Positions 6,711 through 14,518 of a DNA stretch of 21,478 nucleotides are shown here, piece by piece. The position numbers and the translations under genes are program-made. The notes under the pieces were generated by a model. It did no database searches, had not been told where the DNA came from, and was given only the letters and a program-made list of their open reading frames with translations. Where the stretch lies: positions 1-21,478 of IMG/VR virus record IMGVR_UViG_3300029624_000053; one strand, given 5' to 3'. Source of the stretch: a virus. Within the stretch, counting starts at the first letter, position 1, and each line of letters begins with the position of its first letter.

Positions 6711-7805
6711 TTAGTTCGGGTCCTTGGCGTAGGTGTCGATCGTCAGCACGCCGAAGTCGTGGCCGTTGAAGCGGGTCTTCTTGAACCCGTAGATGAGGCC
6801 GGCCGTGATCACGATTTCGTTGCCACGGTCTTCCTTCTCCTCGAACCAGTCGAGACGCATGCCCTTGCCGCGCGTGCCATAGGCGCAGGCACCTGCCTGG
6901 CGACCAAGAAACAGCGCTCGCGACGCCGGCAGGTTGGTGCCCGTCCCGTAGTCCGAGAACCGGATCACGTTTTCATGGACGTGCAGCACAGCGTTGTTGA
7001 CCATACCGAGACCGCCGCGGAAGATCGGGCTTTTCCGGCCCTCGGCTGCGGCTGCGGCCTTCTGGATTTCCAGCCACTGGGTAGCGGTGGTGCCAGTCCG
7101 CATGTCATGCGCCTGGAACGGGGACATGACGACGACGTAGTGCTTCTCGCCCATGATGTTGACGGGAAGCATGTTGGCGGTCGTCGGATCAGTTGCCCGC
7201 ATCATCTGCGCCTTGACGCAAGCGCGCTCGATGAGTTCGACAGACATCTTGTCTTCAGCCGCGATGGTTGCCTTGGAGGCCGCATCGCCGCCGTAGATGA
7301 TGTGTGCGGCATCGGGAGCCTGAATGGCGTTGGCAAAGCCGGTCCACCCGACAGGCTCGTAGAAGTCTTCGTTGATGCCGCGCGCGCCGGACAGATAGAT
7401 GAAGTGCAGCTCGTCGAGATACTTCGCCCAGTAGTCGCCGAGCCGGTCGCGAGCCACCATGCGAAGATCGTGGATGGTGCGCTTGTTGCTCATGCGGCCA
7501 CCAGCGGACACGCCGGAACGCATCTGGTCGATGACGATTTCGTCGGTGAAGAACTTCAGAGCTTCTTCCTTGCCGCGGAGCCGTTCGTCGCCGACGGTCG
7601 GCCGTCCGCGAAGCTGCACACTCAGGTCGAACTGGATGCGGTCACCCGCATCGCTTTCGAGTTCCGTCTTGCGCTGAATGACACTGTTCTCGCCATTTCC
7701 TACAAAACGGCGATCCCAGTAGGATTTTGCGTTGATGTCGCGGGCAAGTTCCGCGGACCACTTCTTGACGGCGAGTGCATCGCCGGCGGGCACATTGGTT
7801 TGCAT
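6711..7805 (-). CDS. Major capsid protein, N4-gp56 family
   Basis: 364 residues from the ATG at 7805, which has AAAGGA at proper spacing. A GTG at 7844 would add 13 residues but has no ribosome binding site and lies inside a leader hairpin. The segment around residues 55-135 fits the N4-gp56 capsid family: GRPTVGDERLRGKEEALKFF, IVIDQMRSGVSAGGRMSNKR, TIHDLRMVARDRLGDYWAKY, LDELHFIYLSGARG. The C-terminal part (NNAVLHVHENVIRF, ACAYGTRGKGMRLDWFEEKE, ITAGLIYGFKKTRFNG) also fits. This protein builds the HK97-fold shell. It follows the scaffold and CsrA-like genes and precedes the putative decoration gene. Its translation is likely controlled by the hairpin described separately. Confidence 0.95.
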   Translation of the reverse strand: MQTNVPAGDALAVKKWSAELARDINAKSYWDRRFVGNGENSVIQRKTELESDAGDRIQFDLSVQLRGRPTVGDERLRGKEEALKFFTDEIVIDQMRSGVSAGGRMSNKRTIHDLRMVARDRLGDYWAKYLDELHFIYLSGARGINEDFYEPVGWTGFANAIQAPDAAHIIYGGDAASKATIAAEDKMSVELIERACVKAQMMRATDPTTANMLPVNIMGEKHYVVVMSPFQAHDMRTGTTATQWLEIQKAAAAAEGRKSPIFRGGLGMVNNAVLHVHENVIRFSDYGTGTNLPASRALFLGRQAGACAYGTRGKGMRLDWFEEKEDRGNEIVITAGLIYGFKKTRFNGHDFGVLTIDTYAKDPN

Positions 7806-7808
7806 AAT

Positions 7809-7848
7809 GGACGTTCCTTTGCGGTTGAGTTTCCGCATAGGCACGTCC
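7809..7848 (-). promoter_or_regulatory. SD-sequestering hairpin in the capsid mRNA leader
   Basis: In the minus-strand transcript, the 16 nt from 7848 to 7833 can pair with the 16 nt from 7824 to 7809 around an 8-nt A-rich loop. 14 of 16 positions are Watson-Crick pairs, with two 1x1 mismatches (G-A and A-A). The 3' arm contains the AAAGGA ribosome binding site of the capsid gene and ends 3 nt before its AUG. A GGA also occurs at the top of the 5' arm and another at its base. Confidence 0.72.
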
Positions 7849-7863
7849 TGCGCCTGCTGCTGG

Positions 7864-7891
7864 CCTATATTTACCGGACTTCAGCGATCAA
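7864..7891 (-). promoter_or_regulatory. Possible weak promoter for the capsid gene
   Basis: On the minus strand TTGATC (7891-7886) and TATAGG (7869-7864) are separated by 16 bp, each matching four of six consensus bases. It overlaps the end of the CsrA-like gene. It could boost capsid transcription, but such matches also arise by chance. Confidence 0.25.
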
Positions 7892-8090
7892 ACAAAGCGC
7901 TTTTTTCCGTTTCCATTTCTCCTTCAGGGACTTCAGGCTCGGAAACCGGATTCCGGTCTATAACCGTCCGAACGTCAGCAGCTATTTCCAGGCGCGTGCG
8001 GCGCCCGGATTTATGCTTTGACGTTACTGTCGCAGAGCCGACGATTCGAATTGAATCGCCAGGCTCCAGATCAAGGACGATTTTTCCCAC
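7881..8090 (-). CDS. CsrA-like small RNA-binding protein
   Basis: 69 residues, GTG start with AGGAG six bases upstream, directly after the scaffold stop. Residues 10-47 align without gaps to the CsrA core from the TVT strand on: GDSIRI for GETLMI, and ATVTSKHKSGRR then TRLEIAADVRTVIDR for VTVTVLGVKGNQ then VRIGVNAPKEVAVHR. The conserved Gly and the final Arg (Arg44 of CsrA, needed for RNA binding) are kept. CsrA dimers bind GGA motifs in mRNA leaders and usually block translation. The C-terminal tail of about 22 residues is acidic and unrelated. Position between scaffold and capsid suggests control of nearby late messages. The identity is a short-sequence match and could instead be a small head protein with a similar beta pattern. 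Confidence 0.6.
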   Translation of the reverse strand: MGKIVLDLEPGDSIRIVGSATVTSKHKSGRRTRLEIAADVRTVIDRNPVSEPEVPEGEMETEKSALFDR

Positions 8091-8098
8091 TCGAGCTC

Positions 8099-9106
8099 CT
8101 ATCGCTCCAGAAACCGGAGCCGCTCGTCTTCACTCAGACGGTCGTACTGATTGTTGAATTCCATGGGGTCGTTCTGTAGCAGCCGCTCGAGAGTCTGAAA
8201 TTTCGTCTCGTTCGGATCGTCCATATCGCTCGACGGCATGTCCGCGAGCGTCGGCGGCATTTCAGGCTTCTTGGGCTTCTTGTTTTCCGGTGCATCCTTC
8301 TTCGGCGCAGGATCGGTTTTTTCCTCCGCAGGAACATTCTTTTTGCGCTTTTCGTCGCCCGGCTCGGCGTCGGTCGATGAGCCAAACGCGCTGCTGAATT
8401 GGTCGTAAGCCAGTTGAAGAAGCTTGCGGTTCGAATAGCGCTGGTTTTCCTCGTCGGCGGTCACGCGTCGGACGACGCTATCGAACGCGTCGAACACCAC
8501 TGTATTACCGAGGCGCTCTTTGAGGTCCGGATGGTCGTTCAAAAAGTCTTGGATGTCGCTTGCCCAGCGCTCAGCCTCCTGAGACTCACGGAGTTCCGTC
8601 GCCATCTCGGCCTTGCGCTTCTGCCATTCGAGGTCTGACCGCTCCTCCGCGATCTTGTCTAGGCCGGCGCGCAGTTCCTTCGGGTCGATGTCGCCAACGT
8701 CGGCCTGCTCGGTCAGCTCATCGGCGCGCTTCTTCAGGTCGTCGAGCCGCTGCTGATAGTCGTCCGGCAGATCAGCCTTCAGCGGATCGCGGAGAGGCTG
8801 ACGAAGGTCAGACGGGTCGTCGTGGTTTTCGTCCGCCTTGTCGTCCGCCTTGTCGTCCGCCTTGTCGTCCGCTTCGTCCGCCTTGTCGGTCTCGTCGTCT
8901 TCTTCGTCCGCCTCGTCGCCTTTTTCGCTGTCGGTCTCGTCGCCTTTTTCGCTGTCGGTCTTCTTTTCGGCGCTCTCTTCTCCTTCATCTTCGGAAAGCG
9001 CGGCAATTTCTTCCTCGGTCATACCCTCGAAGTCATCATCCTCAAGGGCATCTGTTTCATCATCCGGGATTACCGGATCGGGGATGCTGGTCTCTTTCTT
9101 GCTCAT
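8099..9106 (-). CDS. Scaffolding protein
   Basis: 335 residues, between portal and capsid genes, the standard scaffold position. It is strongly acidic and helical: residues about 10-100 are Asp/Glu-rich with tandem ADDK and DSEKGDE repeats, about 110-240 are predicted coiled or helical (YQQRLDDLKKRADELTEQAD, RWASDIQDFLNDHPDLKERL), then a Lys/Pro/Glu linker and a conserved-looking C-terminus (NDPMEFNNQYDRLSEDERLR). Scaffolds of this type hold capsid protein during procapsid assembly and leave afterwards; the capsid-binding part is often the C-terminus. No protease is seen in the window. Its stop abuts the ribosome binding site of the CsrA-like gene. Confidence 0.85.
   Translation of the reverse strand: MSKKETSIPDPVIPDDETDALEDDDFEGMTEEEIAALSEDEGEESAEKKTDSEKGDETDSEKGDEADEEDDETDKADEADDKADDKADDKADENHDDPSDLRQPLRDPLKADLPDDYQQRLDDLKKRADELTEQADVGDIDPKELRAGLDKIAEERSDLEWQKRKAEMATELRESQEAERWASDIQDFLNDHPDLKERLGNTVVFDAFDSVVRRVTADEENQRYSNRKLLQLAYDQFSSAFGSSTDAEPGDEKRKKNVPAEEKTDPAPKKDAPENKKPKKPEMPPTLADMPSSDMDDPNETKFQTLERLLQNDPMEFNNQYDRLSEDERLRFLER
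8831..8878 (-). repeat. 12-bp tandem repeat in the scaffold gene
   Basis: Three perfect copies of GTCCGCCTTGTC (plus-strand sense; 8831, 8843 and 8855) and one variant copy encode repeated ADDK units. In-frame slippage here would change linker length without breaking the gene. Confidence 0.9.
8912..8959 (-). repeat. 24-bp tandem repeat in the scaffold gene
   Basis: Two perfect 24-bp copies (8912-8935 and 8936-8959) encode two DSEKGDE units in the acidic N-terminal part. They appear to be a recent duplication. Confidence 0.9.
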
Positions 9107-9113
9107 TTCGTCC

Positions 9114-11399
9114 TCACACGGGCTGTGGTTCTGCCGGCATCGGTTGTTGCTCGGCTTCTTGCTGCTGGGTTGCGGCCTGCGCGGCCATCTGCTCGATCTG
9201 CTGGGCCTTCTGGTCGATTGCCGCGGCTTCCTGCTTTTCGGTCTCGCTCACATAGCCGCTGTCTTTCAGCAGGGCGTCCGCGACGGGGACGAGGTCCGGC
9301 GCCTGCATCATGGCCAGCGCTATTTCCAGCGCGGCCATCTTCACGTCCATGTTGTCGCCAGGAACGCTTGCCAGAACCTTCTGGATATCGGCTTCGGACT
9401 TGGAGGCGGCGGCGCGCTTCTGGAGTGCCGATGCTTCCTTCTCCTCCACCTGCGCAATCTGCATTCGCTTCTGAAGCTCGGCGGCTTCTGCTTCCTGCCG
9501 CTGGCGGGCGAGCTCTTCCGGTGTCGGTTCGTCCGCGTCCGGATCGCTCATGCCGGTCTGCTTCCGGATGCGAGCGACAAGCTCCTGACGGGCCGGGATG
9601 TCCATGGTCTCGACAAGCAGGTCGAGTGTGATAAGCACCACCTGAGGCGCCACCGGAGCCAGCTTCGACATGAGGTCGAGCAACTCCTCGGTCTGGGCTT
9701 GCCGGATGGTCGCGCGCCAGTCCTGCTCGGAAATAATGAAGTCGGCCTTGGTCGACACGATGTCGTTTTCGGGAAGGCCGTCGTTCACCTCGAGGTATTC
9801 CGGCGTACCGCGCTCGTTGGTGATCCGGAACGCTTTTTTCTCGTCGATGAATTGCTCGATCAGAGACAGCATCTTCGCGCCGTGTACCTGCTTCGCGAAG
9901 CGAAGGTTCTCGAAGTAGTGCGCCGTCGCAAGCTGCCCCTGATCCTGCCGGGCGGTGATAGCGCGCCCTGAGGAAGCATTGGTCTCGCGGCCGAGATTTT
10001 CGTCGGTCACGCCGCCAACCTGCTGGATCATGGCAATGGAACGCGCCATGAAATTCTCGTGCGAAACGTCGACACCGCGATCGGCATCGATCTGGAGTTC
10101 ATACCCCTTCTTTTTCACGATGATGGCGTCCGGCCGGGCCACCTCTTCTGCAAAATCGTCCAGGTCTTCGACCGCGTTCTCATCCATGATCACTTTTGAA
10201 GAGTTCAAAATATGGATGATCTTTGACGCGGCTTTGTTCACGTACCTGTTGATGTCTTTCACCGAACGAATGAATCCGTAGGGCATTCCATCTCTGCCGC
10301 GCCGGTTTCCCCAGAGCGGTGTGAACGGGAAGCGGTTGTGCCTGTAGGGGCTTTCGCCCAGATAGAGCAGGCCGGTAATCGTCATGATTGCAACATGGAC
10401 CCGCATGGACGGGCGCTCGATGATCTCGGCGCGACCTTCTTCGATCTCTTTGCGGTGGCCGGGCGATGCTTCATCAAAAAGCTCGCCGGAGAAATCGCCG
10501 CCCTGCATCTTGCGAACGGGCGTAACGGTTCGAAACCACACCTCGATGATGCGGAGGCGCTCGCGCTCGAAGCGAACATCGTCTCGACTGGCGCGGCTAC
10601 GGGATCCGTTTTCGAGATATTCCTCGGTCGAGTCCATCACCTCGTCGCCATATTCAGACTCGGTGAAATAGTCGTCGGACTCGCGCGTTGCGGTCTCCAC
10701 CACACTGGCGCGCTGGGGAAACCAGGCCTTGGCCATGTCGGCATCGACCCACTTCGTTCGGATTACATACCGGGCGTCGGATAGGTCGAGTTCCGTGCAT
10801 GCGCTGTCCCACAGCATGTTGCGCCAGGATTCGTAGCGGTCGCGGATCAGTTCGCCGTCCGAGTCGTTGCGGACACAGGATTCGAGCCATCCAATGCCGA
10901 CCTTGACGGCATCCTCAAAGGCGCGGCTTTCGTGGAATGGGCTGAAGTTGACGTCGCTGAGATACTTCATCAGCTGCGTCTTGCTCTGCGCTGGCTTCGA
11001 CGCGTCCTTCCGGCGAGGCAAGATGCGAAAGTCGGTGCGCGAGCGCTTCTGGCTGTTGATCACCCAATTCACGGCGGTCTGCGTGATGTTGTAGGTGAGC
11101 GCCATTTGCCCGCGTCCCTCGACGATGGCCTTGTCCTCGGGCGTCCATTGCAGGTTGTCGTAGAAATCCTCGTCTTCGGCCTGCTCGACGCGGTTGTCGG
11201 CCTGCCGGTCAAGCTCCTGCTGATAGTAGGATAGCAGCTTGCGGTGGAATTCTTGCGACTCTTCGGTGTCCAGCCTGTTGACCGCACGACGGCTGGCCGG
11301 CGCGGACGACGCAGGCAGACGGTCGATTGCCGTCGGGTTTTTTGCCTTGCCGGCAAAGCTCATGCCGCGACCGGCGTAGTCGTCGTCAGCATCAGACAC
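9114..11399 (-). CDS. Portal protein, P22-like
   Basis: 761 residues from the GTG at 11399, which overlaps the upstream stop by 8 bp (GTGTCTGA) and has GGAG about 10 bases before it; ATG at 11363 is a weaker alternative. Length and order fit the P22 gp1 portal family (about 725 residues): QALTYNITQTAVNW-type core near the N-terminus (MALTYNITQTAVNWVINSQK), WRNMLWDSACTELDLSDARY, PFTPLWGNRRGRDGMPYGFI, RSVKDINRYVNKAASKII, NASSGRAITARQDQGQLAT. The last 170 residues are helical and Gln/Ala-rich, matching the portal barrel. The dodecameric portal is the DNA entry point and seat of the packaging motor. It lies after two small genes that follow the terminase, and upstream of the scaffold. Confidence 0.94.
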   Translation of the reverse strand: MSDADDDYAGRGMSFAGKAKNPTAIDRLPASSAPASRRAVNRLDTEESQEFHRKLLSYYQQELDRQADNRVEQAEDEDFYDNLQWTPEDKAIVEGRGQMALTYNITQTAVNWVINSQKRSRTDFRILPRRKDASKPAQSKTQLMKYLSDVNFSPFHESRAFEDAVKVGIGWLESCVRNDSDGELIRDRYESWRNMLWDSACTELDLSDARYVIRTKWVDADMAKAWFPQRASVVETATRESDDYFTESEYGDEVMDSTEEYLENGSRSRASRDDVRFERERLRIIEVWFRTVTPVRKMQGGDFSGELFDEASPGHRKEIEEGRAEIIERPSMRVHVAIMTITGLLYLGESPYRHNRFPFTPLWGNRRGRDGMPYGFIRSVKDINRYVNKAASKIIHILNSSKVIMDENAVEDLDDFAEEVARPDAIIVKKKGYELQIDADRGVDVSHENFMARSIAMIQQVGGVTDENLGRETNASSGRAITARQDQGQLATAHYFENLRFAKQVHGAKMLSLIEQFIDEKKAFRITNERGTPEYLEVNDGLPENDIVSTKADFIISEQDWRATIRQAQTEELLDLMSKLAPVAPQVVLITLDLLVETMDIPARQELVARIRKQTGMSDPDADEPTPEELARQRQEAEAAELQKRMQIAQVEEKEASALQKRAAASKSEADIQKVLASVPGDNMDVKMAALEIALAMMQAPDLVPVADALLKDSGYVSETEKQEAAAIDQKAQQIEQMAAQAATQQQEAEQQPMPAEPQPV

Positions 11400-11823
11400 G
11401 GTCGAGAATCTCCGCGTAGTGCTCGGTGCCATCCTCATCGACACGCAGGGCGTCGGCGACAACCTCAAGGCCGTCTTTCGGCATGGGCGGCATGGCGACA
11501 AGGTCGCCAAGGTGATTGCGGATCAGCGACGAGATGCGCATGCACGTGTAGACGTTCTCGGCCGACACGTTCAGCGCCTTCGCGAAGGTATAGGATTGCC
11601 GGGCGGCATGGACCGGATCACCGGACTCTTCTGACCATATCCAGGCGGCGCTGAGCGGCACGACGCACGGCGTCACGCGCTCGAAGCCTTCGGCATGCGA
11701 CGGGACGAGCACAAGGGCTGGCTCCGGCGCATCATTGCCGATCAGCCATGTGCCGATGACGGTCAGGTCACCTTTGACGCGCTTGAAGTGCGCCTTCGAA
11801 AGATCAAGAGCCGGCCGGGTCAT
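11392..11823 (-). CDS. Hypothetical protein between terminase and portal
   Basis: 143 residues. Three ATG codons stand in a row (11829, 11826, 11823); the third is chosen because AAGGGA then lies at usual spacing. No recognised family. The sequence starts with a small beta-rich part (HFKRVKGDLTVIGTWLIGND, EPALVLVPSHAEGFERVTPC) and ends acidic. It contains PCVVPLSAAWIWSEESGDP, which suggests a compact domain. It overlaps both neighbours (20 bp with the upstream gene, 8 bp with the portal) and is probably part of the packaging operon. No function is proposed. Confidence 0.75.
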   Translation of the reverse strand: MTRPALDLSKAHFKRVKGDLTVIGTWLIGNDAPEPALVLVPSHAEGFERVTPCVVPLSAAWIWSEESGDPVHAARQSYTFAKALNVSAENVYTCMRISSLIRNHLGDLVAMPPMPKDGLEVVADALRVDEDGTEHYAEILDRV

Positions 11824-12130
11824 CATCATTCCCTTGGGCGGCGGGTCTCAGCATCTCGTCGCAGTAGGTGAGGAGCGAGGCCTTCGCGTGATCCAGCATT
11901 CCGATCAGGCCGAAAAGGTCACCGGGATGGCGGACTTTGAAGATCATCTCGTGGATATTCTGGCTGTCGACGTCGATGCCGACGAAAGTCCCGGCGATCT
12001 GCTCACCTTTCTCGATTCGGTCGGCATAGTTGCGCAGCTTTTCCGCGATAAAGGTATTGTATTCAGCCTCCTCCCGATCAAAGACTTGCTTCTCTTCGAG
12101 GACGGGGTGATTTACGAGGTTCGACTCCAT
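11804..12130 (-). CDS. Hypothetical helical protein after terminase
   Basis: 108 residues from the ATG at 12130, which has AAGGAAA upstream. An ATG at 12181 overlapping the terminase stop (ATGA) would give 125 residues, but the added part looks non-coding. The protein is mostly helical and acidic (FDREEAEYNTFIAEKLRNYA, HPGDLFGLIGMLDHAKASLL). No family is recognised. It lies between the large terminase and portal genes of the packaging operon; its role is unknown. Confidence 0.74.
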   Translation of the reverse strand: MESNLVNHPVLEEKQVFDREEAEYNTFIAEKLRNYADRIEKGEQIAGTFVGIDVDSQNIHEMIFKVRHPGDLFGLIGMLDHAKASLLTYCDEMLRPAAQGNDDDPAGS

Positions 12131-12177
12131 TGGCGTTTCCTTTCCTTGGGTTGGGAGGGTGTCCAGTCGTCGGCTGC

Positions 12178-13794
12178 TCATGCGGCCATACCTCCGGGTC
12201 TGCGCCGGCGAGGGCGGAAGTTTCCGCCGCCGGGAGCGCGAATGAGCCGCTCTTCCTTGGCCTGCGCCCACTGGCGAAAGCTGTCAGCGGCTTCGGTGTG
12301 CTCGTCCTTGACCGGGCGATCCGTCCAGGCGCCGACGCGCTGGTTCCAGTCCTTGCGATACATGCCCAAATGCGCGATGCCGGCTTCGCAATAGGTCTCG
12401 TCGAACCAGGCCGACCCGAAATGTTTGCGCACGATCTGGATGCCGTGCTGCAGTTCGAGCACCCGCGGCACGACGACGAATTCCCATGTAGGCTGGAGGC
12501 TTGACAGCGCGTCGAGCGGCGACGAGACGCTTGATGCTTGCTGTCGCCGTTGCTCTGCATCGTGCGGGAGGAAGTGCTGCCCCCAGACGTAGCCGAGGTC
12601 CTGCATTTCCCGGACAAACCAGTCGTAGGGCTTGTCCCACCCCTCGATAAAAGCGATGAAATGGTCGAGCGCACCTACCTGCTGGTGCAGCCAGATCGCC
12701 GTGCCATCGCTGGCGCCGATGTCCCAGAACGAGTTGACGGGAATGCCATCGCGATGGGGAACGCGTGTGATGCGGCCGTCTGCGCGGGCGCGCGACAGCT
12801 GGAAGGCAAAATAGGCACCTTCAATCGCGACTTTGAATGGCTCGTCGATATCGGTCGGGTACTCCTGCCACATCTTGTGCGGGTCGCCTGAGAAATCGGC
12901 GTCGCGGGTCTTGATGTACCAGGCGCGCTGGGCATCGGAGAGCGTGATGCCAAGTCGCTGCTCTGCGCCGTCGAAATAGGCCTTGTCTGTCGGCGTTACG
13001 ACGACTTGGGCCGGATCGAGGCGGTAATTAGGATCGCGGTGCCACGGGTAGAAATGCAGCCGGTAGTCGCGCTGGGTGAGCTCGGTCTTCGCATCGGCCA
13101 AAGCCTTGGCCCTCTGCGTCATGCGGTAGAATTCGCCGTCCTGCCCCTTTGCTGTGCTTTCGATAACCGCGATTCCATTAAGCGGCACGGCGGGCAGCGA
13201 GCCGGTAATGATCTCCTCAGCCTTCAGCGGATGGCTTGAGCAAATCTTGCCGAATTCCGAGACGTGCAGGCGATGGATGGTGCCCGAGCGGGCCGAAACG
13301 GTGACGGAAATCGACGAGTTGTTCTGAAATTCGATCTCAAGCTCGGTTTTCTTCCGGACCGGGCAGCCATTGCGCACCGCAGCGGGAAGGCGGTCATAAG
13401 CGAAAACGATCTTGTCGCGGAAAATGCGGGAGGCCTTGTTCAGGTCTTCGGCGATCATGGCGCAGCGCTGATCGCTGACGAAAAGCGCGTGGTCGAGCCA
13501 GAGCAGCGCTATCAGCGTGGTGAACCCGAGCTGCCGCGCCTTCAGGATGATGTTTCGGTACCAGAGATTGTCCAGGAGTTCGATTTGCGCGACGTTCGGC
13601 CGAAATGGGATGATAGCGCCTTCATCGTCCTCGTTCTCCTTCGTCATGATCCAGTAGAGCTGCCCAGACGTGATCCGCCAGCGCGCATCGCCAAGACACC
13701 GCCTGAGGTCTTGTTCGCCCCTCGGCACATAGTCCGGCGGCAGCGATCCATATGAGACCGGCTGCTCGGGGATGGCGATGGCGGCGGCTCCCAT
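12178..13794 (-). CDS. terL: Terminase large subunit
   Basis: 538 residues. N-terminal ATPase: a deviant Walker A, KARQLGFTT (85-93), and a Walker B-type segment RLHVSEFG (175-182) with likely catalytic Glu180. C-terminal RNase H-like nuclease: Asp358 in SFWDIGASDGTA, Asp412 in HFLPHDA, and Asp504 in HTEAADSFRQWA, the usual three acidic positions. It packages DNA into the procapsid through the portal and cuts the concatemer. The ATG is 1 bp after the small-subunit stop. The ending is very basic (FRPRRRRPGG). The packaging type (headful or cohesive ends) cannot be read from the window. Confidence 0.95.
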   Translation of the reverse strand: MGAAAIAIPEQPVSYGSLPPDYVPRGEQDLRRCLGDARWRITSGQLYWIMTKENEDDEGAIIPFRPNVAQIELLDNLWYRNIILKARQLGFTTLIALLWLDHALFVSDQRCAMIAEDLNKASRIFRDKIVFAYDRLPAAVRNGCPVRKKTELEIEFQNNSSISVTVSARSGTIHRLHVSEFGKICSSHPLKAEEIITGSLPAVPLNGIAVIESTAKGQDGEFYRMTQRAKALADAKTELTQRDYRLHFYPWHRDPNYRLDPAQVVVTPTDKAYFDGAEQRLGITLSDAQRAWYIKTRDADFSGDPHKMWQEYPTDIDEPFKVAIEGAYFAFQLSRARADGRITRVPHRDGIPVNSFWDIGASDGTAIWLHQQVGALDHFIAFIEGWDKPYDWFVREMQDLGYVWGQHFLPHDAEQRRQQASSVSSPLDALSSLQPTWEFVVVPRVLELQHGIQIVRKHFGSAWFDETYCEAGIAHLGMYRKDWNQRVGAWTDRPVKDEHTEAADSFRQWAQAKEERLIRAPGGGNFRPRRRRPGGMAA

Positions 13795-13795
13795 C

Positions 13796-14317
13796 TCAGT
13801 GCCTCACTGGCACGGATGCCCGCATCGCCTGCACATCCCGCATGAAGCTCGTGAAGACATCGACGGTCTCTTCGGCGCTGGTCTCACGCCACATACCCAG
13901 ATGCTTGCCGAGCAATTCCAGAGCACGCAGCTTGTCCCAGCTTTTCACCTTCGTGATTGTGGCCGGAAAATCACCGTCGCCCTTCACGCTCGTTGCCTCG
14001 AACTGCGCGATTGTGGCGACAACGCTCTCGTCCATCTCGGTGATGGATTTCAGCCGGCCGTCCCCATGAAAAAACGCAGCGGGCGATCCGAAAGCGATGC
14101 GGGCGAGTTCTTCCAGCACGCGATCCGCTTTGATTGCGGTCCGTTCCGCCTGCGCGTCGCGCAAACGCGCGATTTCGGCGGCAACTTCTGGTTTTTTGAG
14201 GTTCTCGCTGCCTATCGCGTAAGCACTCGCTCTCGAATAGCCCGCACGAAGAGCCGCCTGCGTCGCATTCAGGTCGACGAGGTATTCTTCACAAAATCGT
14301 TGCTGCTTGGGCGTCAT
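13796..14317 (-). CDS. terS: Terminase small subunit
   Basis: 173 residues, Terminase_2-type. The N-terminus has the characteristic pattern MTPKQQRFCEEYLVDLNATQ then AALRAGYSRASAYAIGSENL, a helix-turn-helix that recognises the packaging site; the rest is oligomerisation and helical (WDKLRALELLGKHLGMW). It provides DNA recognition for the large subunit encoded immediately downstream. ATG at 14317 is taken as start; a TTG at 14323 has better spacing to GGAA and would add two residues. It is the first gene of the leftward late operon. Confidence 0.92.
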   Translation of the reverse strand: MTPKQQRFCEEYLVDLNATQAALRAGYSRASAYAIGSENLKKPEVAAEIARLRDAQAERTAIKADRVLEELARIAFGSPAAFFHGDGRLKSITEMDESVVATIAQFEATSVKGDGDFPATITKVKSWDKLRALELLGKHLGMWRETSAEETVDVFTSFMRDVQAMRASVPVRH

Positions 14318-14396
14318 AGACAATGCTTTTCCATGTCCGAGCGATGGTCAACACCATTTCGGATTGGAAAATATCATTGAAAAACGAGATAAAATA

Positions 14397-14412
14397 TCAG
14401 GACATTACCTGA
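14397..14412. promoter_or_regulatory. 16-bp palindrome upstream of terS, possible operator
   Basis: TCAGG-ACATTA-CCTGA is a perfect 5-bp inverted repeat with a 6-bp spacer, 80 bp before the terminase small-subunit start. It contains GACAT, a half-site also found in the promoter palindrome at 14560. Function is inferred only from symmetry and position. Confidence 0.35.
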
Positions 14413-14414
14413 AC

Positions 14415-14440
14415 AAAAAACCCGGCGCGTGAACGTCGGG
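14415..14440 (-). terminator. Intrinsic terminator for leftward transcripts before terS
   Basis: CCCGGCG (14421-14427) pairs with CGTCGGG (14434-14440), with one position that differs between the arms, around a 6-nt loop. On the minus strand the hairpin is followed by six U residues (14420-14415), the classic layout. The U-run lies only on the minus-strand side; on the plus strand only CTTT follows. Confidence 0.65.
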
Positions 14441-14518
14441 CTTTCTGCATTTGTTTTCGCGGCGAGCACGAGCGGCCGCGTGCCGCCTATATCGACGTCT
14501 GGCGCCCTGTGGCCTAGC

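Noticed and set aside
7806-7844. GTG start at 7844 for the capsid protein
   Set aside because: No ribosome binding site there; it lies within the hairpin, and AAAGGA supports ATG at 7805.
6759-8021. 420-codon plus-strand frame opposite the capsid gene
   Set aside because: The minus strand carries a clear N4-gp56 capsid protein; the antisense frame has no family features.
8838-9971. Ser- and Leu-rich plus-strand frame opposite scaffold and portal
   Set aside because: Ser runs are the complement of the acidic GAC/GAA repeats; not a real protein.
12131-12271. N-terminal extension of the gene at 11804-12130
   Set aside because: The extra text is the other-frame shadow of the terminase C-terminus; AAGGAAA supports the start at 12130.
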